A DNA stretch of 64,000 bases from Zingiber officinale (Eukaryota; Streptophyta; Magnoliopsida; Zingiberales; Zingiberaceae): assembly GCF_018446385.1 (NCBI RefSeq), contig NC_055987.1:9819705-9883704 (forward strand), in the 5' to 3' direction. The first letter of the stretch is position 1, and every line of letters begins with the position of its first letter. Shown one piece after another: positions 24,501 to 36,500 of this stretch. Position numbers and translations under genes: made by a program. The notes below the pieces were generated by a model, which ran no database searches, had not been told where the DNA came from, and worked only from the letters and a program-made list of their open reading frames with translations.

Positions 24501-27500
24501 TCGACTTAGTGGTTTACCATGTAGTTTCCAACATGTCTCTTTGGTGTGGCGAAGTTTCTTACAGTAGTTGCATTAAAGATGGACTTTATTGTCTTTAATC
24601 TGTGTCACACCATACTTATCTTTCTCCTATGAGTCAATTTATCCAGCCATGGATTAGGGCTCAAGCATCACACTTCGTTGACTTTCCTCAACCCGGAGTA
24701 GAGAGATCACCTTTGCTAGGGACAGTATGCAGTCTTTGTCAATGATTTGGATCTGGACCTGATCAAATTCAGGATTTAAGCCACCCAAAAAATCATATAT
24801 ACGTTCCTTTTCAATAAAATTCTTCAAAACAACAACATCTGAAGCATATTGCATCTCAATTACTTGGTAGTAATCAAGTTCTTGCCACAAATTTTGCAAA
24901 ACCGTGGAATATTCAGTGACTGATTTATCTTCTTGCTTAGTAGCACCTGCTTTGACTTTGAGTTCATAAACTTGGGTAGCATTACAGGCTATTGAGTAAG
25001 TGCGGGTAATGCAATCCCAAATTTCATGAGCAGTAGAGAGAAACATGCATATATCACTGATGGATGGTTCCATGGAATCTCATAACCAAGACAATCATAG
25101 AGTCTTCTTCATCCCATGCTTCAAAAATTGGATCAGTCGTGGCAGGTCTTATCCCAAGGATATAGCTAAGCCTCCCTTTACCTTTGAGGTACACACAAAC
25201 AACCTAAGATCATTTCAAGTAGTTCTTCCTATTGAGTCGATTGGAAACCCGAATATTCTGCAGATCACCAATTTTCTAGACTGAACTACTGTCATCAAAC
25301 ACAATAGATTGGCTAGGATTGTTGGAAGTGGTTGTTTGAGAGTTAGCCATGATAAAGAAATGTAGAAAAGAGAATTAGCAATGAAGGCTAAAGCTCTAAT
25401 ACCATGTGAAAAAATGTGGATAGAATTGATATTACTCAAAATTCTATTACATTCAGAATGGGAATACCCATTATATACAATTGATATGTTGAATTCCAAC
25501 GTGTTGGTATATCACGTGAAAATTTTTTAGGTCTTATTCTATTATTTTTATAAAATTTATCTCATTGTTTCATTATAGATGAATGAGACGATAAATAGGA
25601 AATAGTATTTCTAATTGGTTCTGTTGTGAAAAGCAAGGGTAGATAGGTCTTTTTATCTTTTGTTAATAAGTTGATTCTTAGGGTTGTATGGTTATATAGC
25701 TATATAAACATATATAATCCTCCTGGAATTATATGAATCTTTTAAAACTCTCTTTATTCCAACATGGTATCAGAGCAAAGTTAATTCTTTTTCTTTGAGT
25801 TGCGACCCGAACCCTAACCCTAGTGCCGCCGCACCTTCTTCCTCTCCAGCGCCTCTCCAGCCCCACTGCCGCCACACCTTTTTTCAGCAACACTGTCTCT
25901 TTTTTGTGATTGTAATGGCGGACAACGCTAGCGAAACCTCGGGGATTTCTGCGAATCCTATGGCTTCTTCAGGAAAGATACAACCATTTTTCACAATGGC
26001 AGGCACTGGAGGGTCCGATCTTCAGATAGTATCAGAAAAATTGTCCGAGACAAATTATACATCTTGGGCAGTTGCTATTGAACTTTATGTCGAAGGCCAT
26101 GATAAACTTGATATTCTTCACGGCTCTAAAGTGAAACCAGATGAAAAGAATCCTAGCTTTCGCACTTGGCGACGTGACAATATTCAATTAATGACTTGGA
26201 TGCTTAACTCTGTTAGTTCTAGCATCAAACAAGTCATTCTTCATAACAAAATAGCGTATGACATGTGGAAGACACTGGAGCAGATGTATGGACGTCGACA
26301 TGATATGCTGCGTACTTATCAGCTCAGCAGTCAAATTTTCAAACTTGAACAAGGTTCTATGTCAGTCACCAATTATTTTGCTACTCTGAAGGGGTTGTGG
26401 GATGAGTTTGACTACTACCGGATGGAAAATTGGAGTTTCACTGATGATCATCAGAGATATTTAAAGCTTCTGGAAAAAGACAGAATTATTAAATTTTTAG
26501 ATGGACTTAATACAGAGTTTGAAAATTTAAAAGGGCAAATCCTTGGTCTTGATCCTACTCCCTCTCTAGAACAAGTTTACTACAAAATTCTAAATGAAGA
26601 AGGTAGAAAAAGGACCATGAACAACAAGGGGATTTCCACTGTAAACCCTCCGATTGGGGAGACCTCTGTCTTTATTGGTTCTGCAAACAAGTTCAGACCT
26701 GGGGGAACTAAAGGACGAGGGGACAGATTTTGTCAGCACTGCAAGAGGATTAATCATGATTCAGATTTCTGTTAGGAAAATATCCAGAAAAGATACCTGA
26801 AAAATTTAAACACAATGCTAAGAAGGCTCCTAATAGTAGTAATATTGCTGTCCAAAAGTTAGAAAATGAAGAGACTATTGGTTCCTCTGTGCCTTCTACC
26901 ACTGGATTGTCTTCTACTGATATTGTTAACCTCCAGCATCTTCTCTCTCGGCTTCAGGCTTCATCTTCTGTCTCTACTACTCCATTTCAAGCGCACACAG
27001 GTATCCGTGGCCTGGGATTAAGTGTTACTGGTCCCAGCTTTTACAGCCCCTGGGTCATTGATTCAGGAGCTACGGATCACATGACAAATGCTGCTAACTC
27101 CTTTATTTCTTACTCTTTATCCTCTGGGCAGGAGAAAGTGATCATTGCAAATGGAACCAAAGCCACTGTTGCTGGCAAAGGTTCCATAAAACTTACAGAT
27201 CATTTTTTCCTATCCTCTGCACTTCACGTTCCTTCCGTTTCTATTAATTTACTTTCTGTTAGTAGCATTACTAAACAACTATACTACTCCGTAACTTTTT
27301 TCCCTGATCATTGTGTCTTCCAGGATCTCGAGACCAAGCAAACGATTGAGACTGACTGTGAAGTAGGGGGTCTTTATTATTATCAGCTTGAAACAACATC
27401 TTCTCTGAAATCTGCAGCCAAGTGTTTGGAAAATAAGCATCAAGAAATTCTTTTATAACATTCTCGATTGGGACATTTGTCTTTTCAGTCTTTGAAAATT

Positions 27501-30500
27501 TTATTTCCTAGTCTCTTCTTTTCTGTTTCTCTTCAATCATTTCAATGTGAAATCTGTCAGTTATCCAAACATTATAGAACACATTTTTCTGAGTCTATAA
27601 AGAAGAGTTTGTCTCCATTTGATCTTGTTCATTCGGATGTGTGGGGGCCCTCTCCTGTGACTTCTTTGGATGGCTATCGATATTTTCTCTCTTTTATTGA
27701 TGACTACACCCACTATACATGACTTTATTTGATGAAAACCAGGGAAGAAGTTCCTCGTCTCATTCAAAATTTTTGTAGAATGGTTGAAACCCAATTTAAC
27801 TCAAAGGTGAAGATTCTTCGTTCTGACAATGCCCGTGCGTACTTTGTACAGTCTCTAAATACTTTTCTTGAGGATTCAGGAATTCTTCATGAGTCATCCT
27901 GTCCCTACACACCACAACAAAATGGAGTGACCGAGAGAAAGAATCGTCATATTCTTGAAACAGCCCGTGCACTATTATTTCAACGTCACTTACCCAAATA
28001 TTTCTGGGCTGATGCTGTTTTTGCAGTTGCTTATCTCATCAATCGATTGCCATCTAAAGGTCTCGGGAACCGGTGCCCTCTCACTATTCTTCATCCTGGC
28101 GTAGAGTTGTTCTCCCTTACACCTCAGGTTTTTGGTTCTCTTTGTTTTATTCATGTTCTTGGTCCCAAGTCCTCTAAACTTGATCCTCGTTCTATACGAG
28201 GAGTTTTTATAGGGTATTCCACTTGCCATAAAGGCTACAAGTGCTTTGATCCTATTACTAGGACGAGATATATCTTGAAGGATGTTACCTTTTTTGAGTC
28301 CGAGTCCTATTATTCTCCTCAGTCTCATCCTCAGGGGGAGAATATTACCTCTTCCTTTGTACCTCAAGTGGTTCCTCAAGTGGTTTCTTCTCCTATTCCA
28401 CTGGATGTCATGGAAAATGGAAAAGATGCTCCATCACTGGGCTCACAGTCTTCACCAGATATTATTACTTACAAACGACGACGACACAAGCAAGGACCTA
28501 CTATTGATCGGCTAGTTGAATCGGATGCTCTGGCTCCTGATCCTGTGAAGCAGTTATCCTCATCAGTTGAGCCAATCGCACCTCTAAATATGAATGAGCT
28601 GAACCTTCTGGTTGCTGTTAGGAAGGGTGTCAGGTCATGTACTCAACATCCTATCTCCAACCACGTTTCATATTCTCATTTGTCTCCTTCATATCATGCA
28701 TTTATTTCACAGTTATCAAATCATGCTATACCTTCTTCCTATTATGAAGCAGTAAGGGATTCAAGGTGGCAGGAAGCAATAAATGAAGAAATGGAGGCTC
28801 TTAACAGAAATGGTACTTGGGAATTAGTTGATCCCCGAAAGGGGAAGAACTTGGTTGGTTCTAAATGGGTCTATGCTATCAAGTATAACTTAGAGGGTGA
28901 AGTGATCAGATATGAAGCCAGACTTGTTGCCAAGGGATTCACCCAAACATATGGGGTAGATTACTTGGAAACTTTCGCACCAATTGCAAAGCTGAACTCG
29001 GTCAGGGTAATTCTTTCTCTTGCTGCTCAATATGATTGGCCTCTATTTCAGTTAGATGTTAAAAATGCCTTCTTGAATGGTGACCTTGATGAAGAAGTAT
29101 ACATGTTGCCACCTCCTGGAATTGAAACAAAAGGAAAGGTTTGCAAGCTAAGAAAAGCTTTGTATGGGCTTAAACAATCTCCCAGAGCATGGTTTGATAG
29201 GTTTTGCAAAGTCATGATATTGTTTGGCTTTAAACAAGGGAATGCTGATCATACACTCTTTATAAAAAAGAAAGAGGACAGAACTACCATTCTTTTGGTT
29301 TATGTTGATGATATGATAGTTACAGGTGATGATGAGGTAGAAATCCAGGCTCTTAAGTCCAAGTTAACATCAGAATTTGAAATTAAAGACCTTGGATCAT
29401 TGAGGTACTTCCTGGGCATTGAAGTCACTCGATCAAAAAAAGGAATCTATGTATGTCAGAGAAAATATGTGTTGAATTTATTCAAGGAGACAGGGAAGCT
29501 AGGTTCTCGGCCAGCGTCTACACCTATAGAAGTAAATCATGATCTTACTAGTTCTAGTGGGGAGGATCTTACAAATCTGGAAAAGGGAACATATCAAAGG
29601 TTGGTTAGAAAATTACTCTATTTATCTATGACTAGGCTTAACATCACCTATGCTGTTAGTGTAGTAAGCCAGTACATGCATGCTCCTAAAACTATCCACA
29701 TGAAGGTCGTTGACAGGATTTTAAGGTACTTGAAATCATGTCCTAGAAAAGGCTTGCTGTTTAAAGGAGGTGGTGATCTGAAGGTGGAATGCTATTCTGA
29801 TGCAGACTGGGCTGGTTCTCGAGATGATAGAAGATCCACTTCTGGCTATTGCACTTTTTTGGGAGGAAACTTGGTAACTTGGAGGAGTAACAAACAAAAT
29901 GTTTGTGCACGGTCCAGTGCTGAAGCAGAATATCAAGCCATGGTACATGGTCTTGCAGAGATGTTGTGGTTGAGTTTTCTGTTGACAGACATGGGATTAA
30001 AGGTTGAATTACCTCTCAGACTGTATTGTGACAACAAGGCAGCAATCAATATTGCAAATAATCCGGTACAACATGACCGGACTAAACACATTGAGATTGA
30101 TCGTCACTTTATTCGGGAGAGACTTGATTCTGGAGAGCTATGTCTGCCTTATGTCAAGTCTGAGGACCAACTTGCTGATATGTTTACAAAAGCTATACCC
30201 CAAGCTGTGTTCGACTCTTCTCTTAGCAAGTTGAACATGTTTGATATATATGTTCAACTTGAGGGGGAGTGTTGTGAGAAGCAAGGGTAGATAGGTCTTT
30301 TTATCTTTTGTTAATAAGTTGATTCTTAGGGTTGTGTGGTTATATAGCTATATAAACATATGTAATCCTCCTGGAATTGTATGAATCTTTTAAAACTCTC
30401 TTTATTCCAACAGGTTCAATATGATTTACTAAAATTCTTAATCCATCTTGAACACATAAATTTAAAATATGTTAAACGCAACGAATATAAAAAAATAAAC

Positions 30501-33500
30501 CACCAATAAACATATAAATTTAAGTTCTTCAATACTAGCAATATTAGAACTACCATTGTTATATGATATTAAAAATATTTTATGAGTTAATTCATATTTT
30601 TCTAAAATTAAACATAATAATTGTGAGATGTTGTGAGCATTATGTGATTCATCAAAAACTCTATAAGCTAATAATCATTTTTGGATATTCCAATAGTTAT
30701 CGATCCAATACCAAGTCACACCCATATATGAATGTGTTTGCTAATGATTACTCCAAATATCATAATATAAAGAAACTTCATTATTTAATTTACTAAATTC
30801 TTCAATTAATTTTTTTTCCTCTTGTTTTACTAATCTTTTAATTGTTTTTATAAGTGTAGTTCTAAGAACACGTTTAGCAGATGGATTAAGAGTTTTTTTA
30901 AAAGTGCAAAACTAAATGAAAGATATTCTACGAAAACAAATATAGCTAATGATTCTCTTAATTTATTATCAGAATATAAAAATAAACTAGCACCACTACT
31001 TCCGCTAGTAGAAAATCCAGATAATTATGCTTGAGCACGGTCAATTCCATATTCCGTCGAGTGCTTCACTTCTACGTGTCATTTCAACGACCCATAGTCG
31101 CCTCCTGCTTAAAATTTGTAGGAAGCATTGCAGTGCTTATATTTTGTACGCAATTCTCTAGATGAAAGAGTAACCTTATCAAAATGTTTAGTAAAAATAG
31201 GAAATTTTAAATGAGGAATTTCCCAAACCTTAGGAATAATTGTATTAGTACTTCCTTTTGTTTCCGATGTAGCAATCGGATTCGGAAGTTACTCAGTCTC
31301 ATCATCGGTGGATTGATTCACTATTTCCTTACCCCTCCGAGATCGAGATAGACCTCCTTGCCCTCGGCCTCTTCCATTGTAGTTAGAACTCAGAAAAGGA
31401 AGCCAAAAGTGTGTAGAATTAGAGTCAAAAGCGTGTAAAGATTGCAAAATTGAGAATGAGAGAAGAGATGTGTGTGAAAATAATGAAATGGACTCTCTAT
31501 TTATAGAGTTTGGAAAGTAATGGGCACTAAATCATAACCATTGACCAAAAAACGGTCATATGATCTCAACCAAAAAAATACAAAAAAAAAAAACCCTTTT
31601 TCATTTCCAAAGGCTAGAACCACCGGTGGTTCTAGCAATCCAATACCAAACAAAAAAAAAGACTAAACTTAAACCACCGGTTCAAACCGACAGTTAACTG
31701 CCGATTGGCGGTTTTTAGAGTCGTTGAATCGTAACCAGGTGACCCGATTGGCGGTTTAAACTTCAAACCGACAGTTAACCTCGAACCATTGACCCGATTC
31801 CGAATCTGGGCCAGATCCGGTTCGCACCAAGCACCGGGGTTGGGCCTACACATATGTAGTATATGGAAAAAGGTTTTAAAATGATTCTTCCAATGTTTTT
31901 GAATTATGTGCATTTTGCCTCTTGTTTCTTTGTCATTTTATTTCTTGAGCTATACCACTATAATTAACCAAAGGATGATGTAATGGATATTCAACAAAAT
32001 TTCTACCAAGTTTCACCGAGACAGAAACAATAAGCACAAGAGGATTTTATAAACAAATGTAACAGGAACATTGTTGAACCTCTGCATGTACTCCCACAAG
32101 GATGTGAAGTAGATCAACTGTTGCATCTCGGATACCCTGCCACAGAATGCAGTCATTAGATATTTTCTTTGAAGGTGAAACTGAGTTACCAGTTAGAATA
32201 CCATCAGTAAATGGGTTGTTCAATCAAACTTCTTACCTTAACAGTAGGTGCACCTCCCCATTGAATGCCAGAACCAAAAAGATAGATCTGAGCAGCATCC
32301 CTGATTAAATCTGACTGCTTGATTGCAACAAAAATTAATTAACTTCCAGCTGCATTTTTATTTGGTCATTTTAAAACTGCAATATTCCTTGTTAAATAAT
32401 TGTGCATGACTATTCAGCAAATAATGTGTATTATCCTTTCGCAGGACATAAGAAAATGAAAGAAAATAGATTTTTGATAAGATCTCTATTCTCCTTTAGA
32501 AAAATTGGAAAGAAAAGTCAGCACCTTAGCGCATGTATATTGTCCAAGTACTTTCTCCTCGAGTGCAGAAAATGATGTCACTAGGTCTCGCATGTCAGCA
32601 TTTTGTTCATCATCATCCCTGAAGTTATCAGAGAATGAGATACTAAGAAATATTATGGCTCTATAAGAGACACATCAATATCAAGTAGCTTTGCTAGTTC
32701 TAATTGTTAACAATCTCTTGCGTGGATTTTATGACTCCATTGAACTTGATGCAAGTCTATATCATTAACAAAATTCAAAGCTCTAAATTACTTTTAATGG
32801 CATTAACTAGAGCTTTCTTTACTTCCTCTTTCCCTTACACCTTCATTTCCAACTGACTTAATACTCTAATAAGAACATGATAGTTGGCTTTCAACATACT
32901 GATAACAACTTAGCTAATCAATTCTCACTTAATCATCTAATGGAACAACATCTAATTTCTCCCTATAAGAGCTCACAGGTCACTTTTCAACAACCTTTTC
33001 CCCATAGGTCATTTTTCACATTCCAAAAACATCTTGTAGATAATTTTGTCATTTCTCATGTCCAAAATACATCTTGCTGAAATCCTTTCCAAATTGGGGT
33101 GATCTTTGATCAGGATCAAGAAGCCAGAGTACATGGACTTGAGGTGTATATTTGGTATTGAGTCAGCTGACCACACACATGGTGCTGATACAGCAGCCTG
33201 ATTAACAGTGGACAAGAAAGATTTATTATGTGGCATACGCTGACCAAGCAGAAAATAAATAGATAAGAGATGGTTAATTGGAGGCATATTCCTTAGTGAA
33301 TTAGCTGGATCAGTTAAATTTGCAACTTCTGGCTATATTTATCAAAAAATAATTTCCAGGCTAGATTTAGCAACCTATCCATTAACTTGAGATAAGTAAG
33401 GTACAAACAAACAAACAAATAAACCTGCTAAAGTAACTAAAGAACTTCTTCCCAAAAAATTGGCAACAAAATAATTTCAAAGCATAAGTAAATCAGTTTT

Positions 33501-36500
33501 TGAAGATTACTTCACAAGTTGCTAATATACCTGTGTTGTAGCCACACATGCTTGTACCTACAGTACAGACCATGGGAAAGCTCATCTTTACAGTATCCGA
33601 TGTTACTCAAAACTATAAGTAGCTTCCGGTGGAAATCAGAAAGCGGAGCAGCACAACCACCATCTGAAGTAGATAATTCTTTCTCAATGTTGTGCAGATA
33701 CCCATTTTGAAGAGGGTTATTCTCTTTATTTGATCTCCATTGAGAAAGTTCACTACCAATTCGCTCAAGGTAACCTGAAATAATTGCACAATGATGAACA
33801 AGATGCATGATCCTAAATAGAAACAAACCTATCACATTTGTGTTACAATAGTGATGACAAATACCTGCAAAACCCAAGAAAGAGTTCAGAAATGCAAGTC
33901 TTACTGATTCTTGAATTTCTTGAATATGTTCTGACACATGCTGATACTTGATTGTTTCATTCTTCAGACTCTCAATCAAACTAACAGGAAATAAAAATAA
34001 AAATTTTAAGAAAAAAAATCCTGAGAAACCATTTATTTCTGCACATGAATATATAGCTCTTTTGTTTGACAATGAAAGACACAGAAAATGGGTAGTCTCA
34101 GCGTATGAGATTACCACAAATGCAAGGTATATGTAGAGACTAAGGAAATTACAATGTCTCAAACCATGGTCAGGTAAGCAACAAGGTCCCTTATTGCTAC
34201 TTTTCCATGGTCCCAATAATCATTCCAACTAAAGAATTTACCCTAATCAATATTTTCAGTTGTTTCATGGTCATTTCATATTTTAGTTTCAGTACTAAGC
34301 AAGATACATAAATATCATTTTTCCATATTAGCTTTCTTTTCCCAGAACGTAGATATCTATCAACCACATTCACTTTATTTTTCCAAAACAGTAGATATCT
34401 ATCCACTACATTCTCTTTTTTACCCGTACAGTAGATATCTAGCTACTGAAGATTAGTAGCAACTCGATGAACTATTGAATATAGGATAAGAGTATGATTA
34501 CACATATGGTTCCCACTTCACATCATAGAATCTAGAGTGACAAAGCTTCAATAGAACAGAATGCAAAACCATAAATTAATCATGTAAAGATGCAACTTAA
34601 TGAGCTTTTTTGCATATCAATACATTAAGTTTGACAAGAAGTGCAAACTTAGAAGCATTGTCAAAAATTAATTGCCTAAGAATATAGGTGCATGCATTTT
34701 GCACTGACCCCCAAAAACGTGAATATGCATAACCTCGAATATGTGTTACTGTAAATATGACAACTACACTTGGTCATGCATTACTAGTTGCTTTCAATTT
34801 TCAAAGAAAAATTCTAGCAAAATAAATCATTAACTATTGCTATATAAATATCAAAAGTTAGAACAAGGACAACCTTGATTAGACATGTAATACAGCAAAT
34901 ATCCGAATATCACATACAATCAACAATAGTTTAATGTTGTCTCAGTGACTAACCATAGAAGATTAGTTGAGATGTTGTAGACAATCAATCATCAAAAAAA
35001 CATCATTTAGCAAAACGAAAATAACGAGATCCCCTCTAATTAAAGATAAATAACTTACTTATCAATACGATCCATAGCTGATATGATTGTTGATTGAAAC
35101 ACAAGGGGCAAGCAAGAAATTGTATAAGGAGATTTGTTACGCTCTAGAGTAGTTAAAGGACTCCACATTTCATCTGGAGAAATCTCCTTGGTAGTTGCTC
35201 TCATCCAGGTACAGAGCCGCAAGATGTAAATCTTTGTGATATCAAAGTAGAGGCCATGCAATGCTCTAACTGTAAAAGACAATAAAATGCAATATGACCC
35301 ATTTTTTAAGCTAGCACAATAATTTAAATAGAGAGTAATTGAATACCAGCAGCTGGTGGGGCAGACTCTTTTCCTTCTAATGCCTGACATGTTTTAGCAA
35401 TTTCAACTATAGCATCATTCATGAAAGACCGCAGAATGTTCGATTCATCAAAATCCCTGAATGTGCTTTGGACCTTCAATATAAATCCCAAAATGAATCA
35501 TTTCAAGCATAGATCATATATTGAGCAAGCTAAAAGATAATAGATCACCTACGATGGTGTGTGCATCAATAAATATCTTGGAACAAAAGTCACATTTGTG
35601 CATCAGCATCATAAACCTTTGGTTCACATAAGGATTCACCTAATACTCAAGTGCAATTACAGTCCTATCGCAAAACACGAGAACATTAATTCCGTCGCAT
35701 CCTTAAATTCTCAACTGCAATTACTATGGTTGACATGAGATTCAGCTAAAAGTATTGACATCCCTAGGCTTAGGGTATGTGGAACATCACAAGTCAAATA
35801 GTATCCTGTACAACAAACCTGAGTCTAATATTCTTGTACATGGAGCATGCCCAGCTCACACATCCTCTCTGTCATATGAGATCATGTGGTTCAAGTTCCT
35901 AAATTTTCTTTTAGCCTTTTTACCATTAGTTATCTCACTAAGCCAATCAATACTCTTAGACTTCTTTTCTTAGTGATGTATTTTAGGACCTAGGAATAAA
36001 GATGATAGGCAAAGTTGAGTCTAGTGGCATCCATTATCTTATTGATCTTCTTTTGTGTATTTAGTGCTCGTGAAGTCACTCCCAGTTTGATTAATTGATT
36101 GTATATAATGGCTTGATGCAGCACCAAGATAAACAAAACTCACAGAGGAAAAAGTAACTTATCAAAAATAAGATATCAAAAAATTTTGAACTTTTGAAGC
36201 CCATAAAGCTTAAAACTTTATAACTTTAATGTTAAAAGTTCCTAATTTTTCTGCATCATGGTACTATTATCTAGTTACCCATCTATATCCAGATTGATGA
36301 CTACCTTTTATTTATCTCTCATGTTAATACTGTGAATCACACAACGCAATCATTATTCATTACTATGCCCCTTTATGTCTCCATTTCAAAGTCACTATTT
36401 GTTCAATTTGGTTAATTATGATATTTAGAATGCATGTCTTGTGCATACTCCTTTTTGGCTATTTAACTTTGTCACTTCCATTAATCTTATTCTTGCTTGA

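Larger units (their letters stand above)
20112..25480 (-). mobile_element. degenerate Ty1-copia retrotransposon inside the hAT element
   Basis: The 3' LTR is 20112-20404 (293 bp, TG...CA on the minus strand), bordered by a polypurine tract at 20405-20415. Only 76 bp of the 5' LTR remain (25405-25480), next to a primer site reading TGGTATTAGAGC on the minus strand (25393-25404). Minus-strand coding remains run in copia order: Gag (24654-25073), protease/pre-integrase (23785-24348, with the DSG-like active site as 'IDSG'), integrase start (23582-23776), reverse transcriptase (21407-22097, with 'FLHGDLDEEIYM' and 'YGLKQS'), and RNase H (20371-20924, with 'CDNKSAINIAHNPIQHDR'). Frames are broken many times. 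About 217 bp of the 5' LTR are gone, so no target duplication can be read. Confidence 0.9.
25622..30412 (+). mobile_element. near-complete Ty1-copia retrotransposon with 143-bp LTRs
   Basis: Perfect GGTTC duplications (25617-25621 and 30413-30417) flank a 4,791-bp element. The LTRs are 25622-25764 and 30270-30412. They differ at four sites, all A in the 5' copy and G in the 3' copy. The primer site TGGTATCAGAGC follows directly at 25765-25776, and the polypurine tract gagggggag is at 30261-30269. The order Gag, protease, integrase, reverse transcriptase, RNase H is complete. The single reading frame is broken by one frameshift near 26775 and two in-frame stops near 27457 and 27721, so this copy cannot make its full polyprotein. 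Confidence 0.95.
18907..31848 (-). mobile_element. hAT DNA transposon (RICESLEEPER type), hosting nested insertions
   Basis: The ends are tagacccaacctcgg and the inverted ...ccggggttgggccta. The flanks are cacacatg (18899-18906) and cacatatg (31849-31856), an 8-bp target duplication with one mismatch, as hAT elements make. Subterminal zones at both ends are packed with short GGTTCGAACCG-like repeats, typical of this group. On the minus strand, transposase relics occur in order: a BED zinc finger (C-x2-C ... H) near 31040-31170, the block ending HILNLCVQDGLRILV near 30430, the RDIPTRWNSTYQ motif near 25490, and the C-terminal dimerisation block (FDILK.WSHKAQRFPVFS) near 19440-19540. All carry stops. 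Without the two copia insertions the element would be about 2.8 kb. Confidence 0.9.

Noticed and set aside
25765-25776. tRNA-Met gene fragment
   Set aside because: It is a 12-base primer binding site next to an LTR; no cloverleaf follows. The same holds for 43793-43804, 25393-25404 and 59260-59271.
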